A program made the position numbers and the translations under genes. Shown here one piece after another: positions 59,324 through 64,000 of a DNA stretch of 64,000 bases; position 1 is the first letter of the stretch, and each line of letters starts with the position of its first letter. The notes under the pieces are model-generated. The model did no database searches, was not told the DNA's origin, and saw nothing but the letters and a program-made list of their open reading frames with translations. Where the stretch lies: the NCBI GenBank assembly GCA_050084985.1, contig JBITNC010000001.1, forward strand, positions 215,326,001-215,390,000, given 5' to 3'. The stretch comes from Nageia nagi (lineage: Eukaryota > Pinophyta).

Positions 59324-59978
59324 GGATGACCCCTTATGAAGTAGTGTATGGTTAAGCTCCACTGATAGTCACCTTGTATGTTGTAGGTGTTAGTAAAGTT
59401 CAAGTAATTGAATTAGCATTAGTTACTTGGGATGATATTCTTCATTTACTTAAGGATAACCTTAAAATATCCCAAAATCATATGAAGTAATAGGCTAATT
59501 AGCAACATGTTAAAAGGGAGTTCCAAGTAGATGACATGGTATTTCTAAGGTTGTAACCTTATCACCAAAAATATTTAAAAATAAAAGGCCCTCAAAAATT
59601 GGCCCCAAAGTTTTATGGTCCCTATAAGGTGTTACAGTGCATTGGCCTAGCTACATACAAACTAAAGCTTCCTAATTCTTCCAAGATTCACCCAATGTTT
59701 CATGTCTCCTATCTCAAGAAAGTGGTTGGATCAAAGGTTTAGGTTCAAACATAATTACCTAAGTTGGTAGAGGATGGATCAATGGTAGTCATACCTAAGG
59801 TAGTTTTGGATCAACATTCATGGTAACTTCATAATTGCTCCATCATAGAAGTCCTTATGTAATGGTAAGGCATGGCATTGAAATATGCAACATGGGAAAT
59901 ACTTCATCAAATGTAGCAACAATTTCTATAATTCAAGCTTAAAGGATAAAGCTTCATCCCAAGAGGGGTGGCATGTTA
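59324..59978 (+). pseudogene. Integrase C-terminal part and chromodomain of element F
   Basis: Continues the integrase interrupted by G. TPYEVVYG, then KLAPKFYGPYKVLQCIG, YKLKLPNSSKIHPMFHVSYLKK (typical gypsy INT end). After a linker, the chromodomain reads PKVVLDQHSW..., IIEVLM.W.GMALKYATWE, fitting the (V/I)LV.W.G....ATWE pattern of plant chromoviruses that target histone marks. Stops are mainly TAG. The frame runs through the PPT and ends at TAG 59976-59978 inside the LTR. Confidence 0.85.
59960..59972 (+). other. Element F polypurine tract
   Basis: AAGAGGGGTGGCA directly before the 3' LTR. Confidence 0.75.
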
Positions 59979-60378
59979 GGATCCCACATCCTAACATTTT
60001 AGTGTTAGTATTAGTTATTTTAATTAAATTTTCAACCTATATTGTAAACTATAATATTATGATTATAAGGGTGGGGCCCAATCTTGCATTCCTATTAGGG
60101 TTAGTATATTATAAATATGTAGAAGTGTGTGAAGAAAGGAACCTTGAATATTATTTTCAATTTTGGAGTTATAAGGAGGTATCCCCCTCAAAGTGGCCTA
60201 TGATTATATTACTATTTAGTAAAATCCTATCCTTATCTACTTATTATTGCTATTTCATGTTCTATTTATCAATGCATGCTCTATTATTTCCACTAGATTA
60301 GTTATCATTTTCCTATTTCAAATTGATATTTGTTATATTTTTGCAATATTTCCCTTTCATATTTGTAGCATCATAACT
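59973..60378 (+). repeat. Element F 3' LTR
   Basis: 406 bp, begins with the same GTTAGGAT/ATCCTAAC hairpin and ends CATAACT (final A changed to T), followed by TSD TGTAT. Confidence 0.92.
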
Positions 60379-60383
60379 TGTAT

Positions 60384-61457
60384 GGTAAAAGTGGATACAT
60401 CTAACATAAATCATTAGTGAGGATGTGGTAAAAAAGGCATTCATTCTAGGCAATATCACTATGAGTTGGTGTTAAATATATGAACCATATTATGAATGGG
60501 ATGAATATCATCCTAAGGTTTTCTAGTTAGTAGGACATTAAACATTCATAATTAGCACCTTTGGTTATGTTACTCTTGTGTTCAAAATAGATATATTAAT
60601 GAGGTAGTGATGAACATAACCTTTAAGGTTGGAACATTTAGAAGGAGTGATGTACTTTGGACCCCTTTTAGATTGTGTTGTTTATGAAGTCATCAACTAT
60701 TGTAAGTATGGGAGAATATGAGAAAGGTGACCTCTAATAGTGGTATAAGTGGGATAAAATGCAACCTATAACATATAAGGAGGAATTTTGAACCCAAAAT
60801 ACCATGCATTAGGAACCATGGAGGATAAGAGAGAGATTCCATTCCTATGATTAGATTGGACGGGCCAATAGGGTGAATAAAACTTAAGGAGATCTTAGGG
60901 GTGAAACCCATTAGAAGGTTATTGGTTGGGTGACAAGATAGGGACCCTTTAAATCCCTATGGTGGTGCATGAATAGCAAGCCTAGTGTAATAATAAACTA
61001 GGACCCCCAATGCTCCAAGGGGATGAGTTATGTGTTGAGGATGCAAGGCCTTAAGTAGAATGTAACTAAGAAAATGATAGATGATAGAACTAGCTAGATT
61101 CTTAGGCCATGTCATGCCTAGGTTATTGGTGTATGTATTTGATGCTAGATCTAAGTAGTACCTTTGGTATCCATGCTCTAAGGGATTGCTCATTTTGGTA
61201 ATATTACAACTACTATGGTGAGGATGATTGTGACTAGTATGCACCTAGTTTGGCCTAATGCCACTTATCCCATCTTGAGATAGTCAATTTCTTAAGTCTA
61301 CCTTATCATCCTAGCTAGATTTTTATATAGCCAACCTACCCCTTCCAATGCTCTCTCACTCCTCCCTCCATAACTCTTGCAATATATCATAGATCTATCC
61401 CTTCACCAAATTACCTCTATGGTTTGGTTAAGGTGTGAAGTACATCCAATGTTATAG
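60384..61457. other. Unclassified sequence between F and H
   Basis: No coding motif, LTR or repeat recognised. Continuous with 46563-48771 before insertion of F. The last five bases (TATAG, 61453-61457) are the presumed TSD of H. Confidence 0.5.
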
Positions 61458-62310
61458 TGTTAACACATAAAAATGAATTTATATTTTTAAATCAATAAAT
61501 TAATGAAAAAAAGCTTGGTCTAAATATATGTCTTGAATGTCTTAAAGTGATAATATCAATGTTTGTCTTAAATGGGAATCTTATAATGATTATCTTGAAT
61601 ATTGCATGGATTATCTTGAATATTGTATAAATTACCTTGTTTATTGGTGTGTTTATCTTGAATGTTGTGAATTAGCCTTGTTTATGTAGATGTATGCTGA
61701 CCCATGGGTTGTATTATCTATTATCTATATAAATAAGGGATCTAATAGTAAGTCCACATAACAAGGATACACACAATCCCCTATATGGTCTTGTAGTGGC
61801 AACCCCTTAAGGTATCTCTTGGTACCGCCTACAAGGCTGTGGTTTGTGTACTTCCTTTTGTGAGCTATCCTAACATCTATGATCTATTCTGATATCACAC
61901 TACTATCTGAGACATCTGTATTGAAGTTTTGGACTTGATTGAGAGGTCAAGAATCATCAAACAAAGGCCATCGATGCTCCTTTATGAACCAAAGAACACT
62001 ATCAGCACTCTATTATCTCTAAAATGGACCACCCACGATCCTCTTTTTACATCTACATAGGTCACTACATTTTTGGAAGGGTAGTTCATCATCAGTACAT
62101 CACCAATATCTTCATATTTCATTGTTAGGTATGCTCTATGAGGTAAGTATACAAATTACAGTCTTGTTTGGTACAATTACATTACTGAATCGATTATCTT
62201 ATTTATTGCTATTGAGAATAAATTGCTATCTGTAGCTCAAATACAGATATATTGAGTTTGTAGATATTTACCTATTTATTTATTTGCATGCTCAATTTTA
62301 TTTGTAAACA
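61458..62310 (+). repeat. Element H 5' LTR
   Basis: TGTTAACACATAAAAATG to TTTATTTGTAAACA. Dyads, CpG-decayed, start at 61966, 61996 and 62026, exactly 30 bp apart. Donor-like GAG|GTAAGTATAC at 62140-62149. Confidence 0.93.
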
Positions 62311-62402
62311 TTTGGTGAACCTGATGTGAACTGCACATCATTGTACTAAAAACCCTAAGGGTTTTAGTTAGGACTAATATCTATCTTGTGAGTGTTTTAG
62401 TT

Positions 62403-63605
62403 ATGGATCATCTTAAATTATTCTTGTGTAGTCTTTCAAAAAGAGATTTGGATGAATTATTAGGGGAAATCAGACATGATGATCCAGAGGGATTTGAAAG
62501 AATGCAAAATAGTGCTGAGGGTGACAATAGTAATTTTCAAGCTACTATAGAGGGTATGCAATGGCAAATAGATAGATTGGCAAGGGGATCAGCTCCACCT
62601 AATGATTCTTTTGAATTTGGTAGTCTCTTATACGATGAGATTCATAGGCACATGCCACCATCTGACTATAAAGAGCCAAAATTTTGTAAGTTCAATGGTG
62701 AAGGAGATCTGAGAAGACATATACAAGGGTTCAAGGATGAGTGTGAACTCAAAATTGGTACAGATCAAAGATTGCAAGCTAAATTCTTTCCCCATAGCTT
62801 AGAGGGAGAGGCTCAAGAATGGTTTTATGCCTTACCTGAAGGGTCCATCACATCATTTGGAGAATTTAGTAGTTTGTTTCTTGAGCAATATAAGCATAAC
62901 ATCAAGCAGGAGGTTATGTTATCATATTTATGCACTATAAAGCAAGGTAGTGATGAGCAACTAGACAAATTTATTGTGAGGTTTAAGAAGACATGGCAGC
63001 AAGTGAAGACTAGATTAACAAAAAAAGAGGTAAATAATATTTTTAAAGAAGCTATTATATTACCCTTTCAATCACATGTTATCGATTATACACATCTTGC
63101 ATTTTCGGATATGACATATAAATTGTTAGAGAAAGAGAAAGTCCTTGTGAAGTATGGTAGTAGTGATAAGACTAAAGCAAAGGATAAGAGATCGCAATCA
63201 CCAAAGAAGGAGAAAAGTATCCATGTGGCTAAGAAGACAAGTGAGATGAAAGAGAGGAAATTTGTGAGATTTCCCATACCTCTAAGATATATCCTAAAAG
63301 ACCTTGTGGCGAAAGGGTTGTTACAACCCTTACCTAAGCAGGAAGAAGATCCTATAGTAGAAAGACCCACTTGGTATAAGGAAGATAGGTATTGTGAGTA
63401 TCATCAGACTAAGGGCCATGCTACTAACGGGTGTGGAAGCCTTAGGGATAGAGTACAAAAGCTCATAGAAGATGGATTCTATGTGTGTCTAGTGAAGATC
63501 AAAGATGCAAAGGAAGAGCAACATGTCAATATGATTTTCCTTGAAGATGTTTGCAAGGCTAACACTGATGGGAGCTCTTGGCTCTTTGGGGGTATCATTT
63601 GGTAG
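62403..63605 (+). CDS. gag: Gag polyprotein of element H (intact)
   Basis: 400 aa without stop, ATG at 62403 (a GTG in frame lies 15 bases upstream). Close to A's gag: AQEWFYALPEGSITSF in the core, a Lys-rich stretch near residues 260-300 and the zinc-knuckle-like CEYHQTKGHATNGC. It ends at IIW as in A. Intact despite clear CpG decay around it, which suggests selection for a working gag until fairly recently. Confidence 0.92.
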   Translation: MDHLKLFLCSLSKRDLDELLGEIRHDDPEGFERMQNSAEGDNSNFQATIEGMQWQIDRLARGSAPPNDSFEFGSLLYDEIHRHMPPSDYKEPKFCKFNGEGDLRRHIQGFKDECELKIGTDQRLQAKFFPHSLEGEAQEWFYALPEGSITSFGEFSSLFLEQYKHNIKQEVMLSYLCTIKQGSDEQLDKFIVRFKKTWQQVKTRLTKKEVNNIFKEAIILPFQSHVIDYTHLAFSDMTYKLLEKEKVLVKYGSSDKTKAKDKRSQSPKKEKSIHVAKKTSEMKERKFVRFPIPLRYILKDLVAKGLLQPLPKQEEDPIVERPTWYKEDRYCEYHQTKGHATNGCGSLRDRVQKLIEDGFYVCLVKIKDAKEEQHVNMIFLEDVCKANTDGSSWLFGGIIW

Positions 63606-63607
63606 AT

Positions 63608-63642
63608 CAATATATATAAAAAGAGAGAGAGAGAGAGAGAAG
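63608..63642 (+). repeat. Simple repeat after H gag, (AT)n then (GA)n
   Basis: Counterpart of the A-rich tract after gag of element A (3303-3355). Confidence 0.85.
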
Positions 63643-63714
63643 CTAACAGTTAGTTCAGGTCACTAACAGATGTCATGGTGAAGAGATTGGGGGGGACTTC
63701 ATGATGTCATAATA

Positions 63715-63760
63715 GGAGTACCAACATTGTATTTCATGCTAATAGGACCACAGGTGGTCC
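63715..63760 (+). repeat. Dyad pair of element H
   Basis: Copies at 63715 and 63745 (GGACCACAGGTGGTCC, a decayed palindrome) with the same 30-bp spacing as in A. 63761-64000 continues colinear with A up to the 3' end of the antisense gene; no gene seen. Confidence 0.8.
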
Positions 63761-64000
63761 TCTTTTAGTGAAAAATAGGAGAAATTCAAAAGATTCCAAT
63801 TCCCCCCATAGCATGAGAACTTAGAATTTTAGGTTGTGTCATTGGCATTCATTTCCAGGAATCACAAAACATCAATTTCATCCATCATAAGCACATGCAC
63901 AAGAGCAAACAGGTACCAAAATTTGTGTTTCATACATATATCATGATCAAAATGTTTTTGTTTACAATGCAATTGGATGAGATCACATAGAATGACCTAG

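Larger units (their letters stand above)
48777..60378 (+). mobile_element. Element F: chromovirus (Ty3/gypsy), interrupted by element G
   Basis: LTRs at 48777-49186 (410 bp) and 59973-60378 (406 bp), perfect TSD TGTAT (48772-48776 and 60379-60383), PBS of initiator-Met type and a purine-rich PPT. Domain order gag, PR, RT, RNase H, INT, chromodomain. Without G it is about 6.0 kb, a normal chromovirus size. LTRs differ at roughly a tenth of sites and the coding region is full of stops, so it is among the oldest elements here. Confidence 0.93.
61458..64000 (+). mobile_element. Element H: second copy of the A family, cut by the window end
   Basis: 5' LTR 61458-62310 (853 bp), PBS 62313-62332, gag, then the same post-gag sequence as A (simple repeat, dyad pair and beyond, to at least 63980). 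Many CpG sites of A appear as TG or CA here, so H is older. The gag stop is at the same place as in A, showing that the gag-only form has transposed more than once. An antisense PMD gene is expected just past the window end. Confidence 0.9.

Noticed and set aside
1-64000. C-to-T decay as fungal repeat-induced point mutation
   Set aside because: PMD genes, a chromovirus, initiator-Met primer sites and Tat-type aRH point to a plant; the bias is in CHG/CG context, and A is untouched.

Overview
The window is plant nuclear DNA made almost entirely of LTR retrotransposons, about 94% by my boundaries. Plant origin is shown by Ty3/gypsy elements of the Tat type (second RNase H after the first), a chromodomain gypsy element, a Ty1/copia element with an initiator-Met tRNA primer site, and two genes with the plant mobile domain (PMD). 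The many nested, decayed elements suggest a large repeat-rich seed-plant genome. The species cannot be told from sequence. I found no ordinary host gene, structural RNA gene or CRISPR array.

Layout, with boundaries fixed by TG..CA LTR ends and 5-bp target-site duplications (TSDs). (1) Element C, + strand: only its 3' end is here (1-80 and 16903-17930). (2) Element B, - strand, 86-16897, TSD AAAGC: a decayed but pol-bearing Tat-like element inserted into C. (3) Element A, + strand, 1128-8999, TSD GCTAT, inserted into the 3' untranslated part of B. Its 859-bp LTRs differ at one base, so it is very young. It keeps an intact gag, has no pol, and carries on the opposite strand a three-exon PMD gene with its own TATA box. 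(4) Element D, - strand, 18187-46557, TSD ATAAG: another Tat-like family with gag-PR-RT-RH-aRH-INT and, again antisense next to the 3' LTR, a decayed PMD gene. (5) Element E, + strand, 25050-35037, TSD ATACC, inserted in D: 1.58-kb LTRs with 126-bp tandem repeats, RT to most of INT deleted, and a ~1,170-codon extra ORF of unknown function. (6) Element F, + strand, 48777-60378, TSD TGTAT: a chromovirus. (7) Element G, - strand, 53755-59323: a copia element with most of RT/RNase H deleted, sitting inside the integrase reading frame of F. (8) Element H, + strand, from 61458 past the window end: a second, older copy of the A family.

How the parts relate: A and H share LTRs, primer site and gag with B, and A also shares B's 3' repeat region and polypurine tract. 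They lack enzymes, so they look like gag-only passengers that could be mobilised by B-type enzymes. The most unusual features are the antisense PMD genes in two distinct families (A and D), and family-specific short motif arrays that recur in the LTR and in and around the antisense gene: a 16-bp GC-rich dyad at 30-bp spacing in A/B/H, and a different motif at 20-21-bp spacing in D. Older elements show C-to-T decay, with in-frame stops mostly TAG (CAG to TAG), as expected for long-term CHG cytosine methylation.

Decayed genes were read by eye, so their limits are approximate. LTR ends, TSDs and the intact ORFs are reliable.
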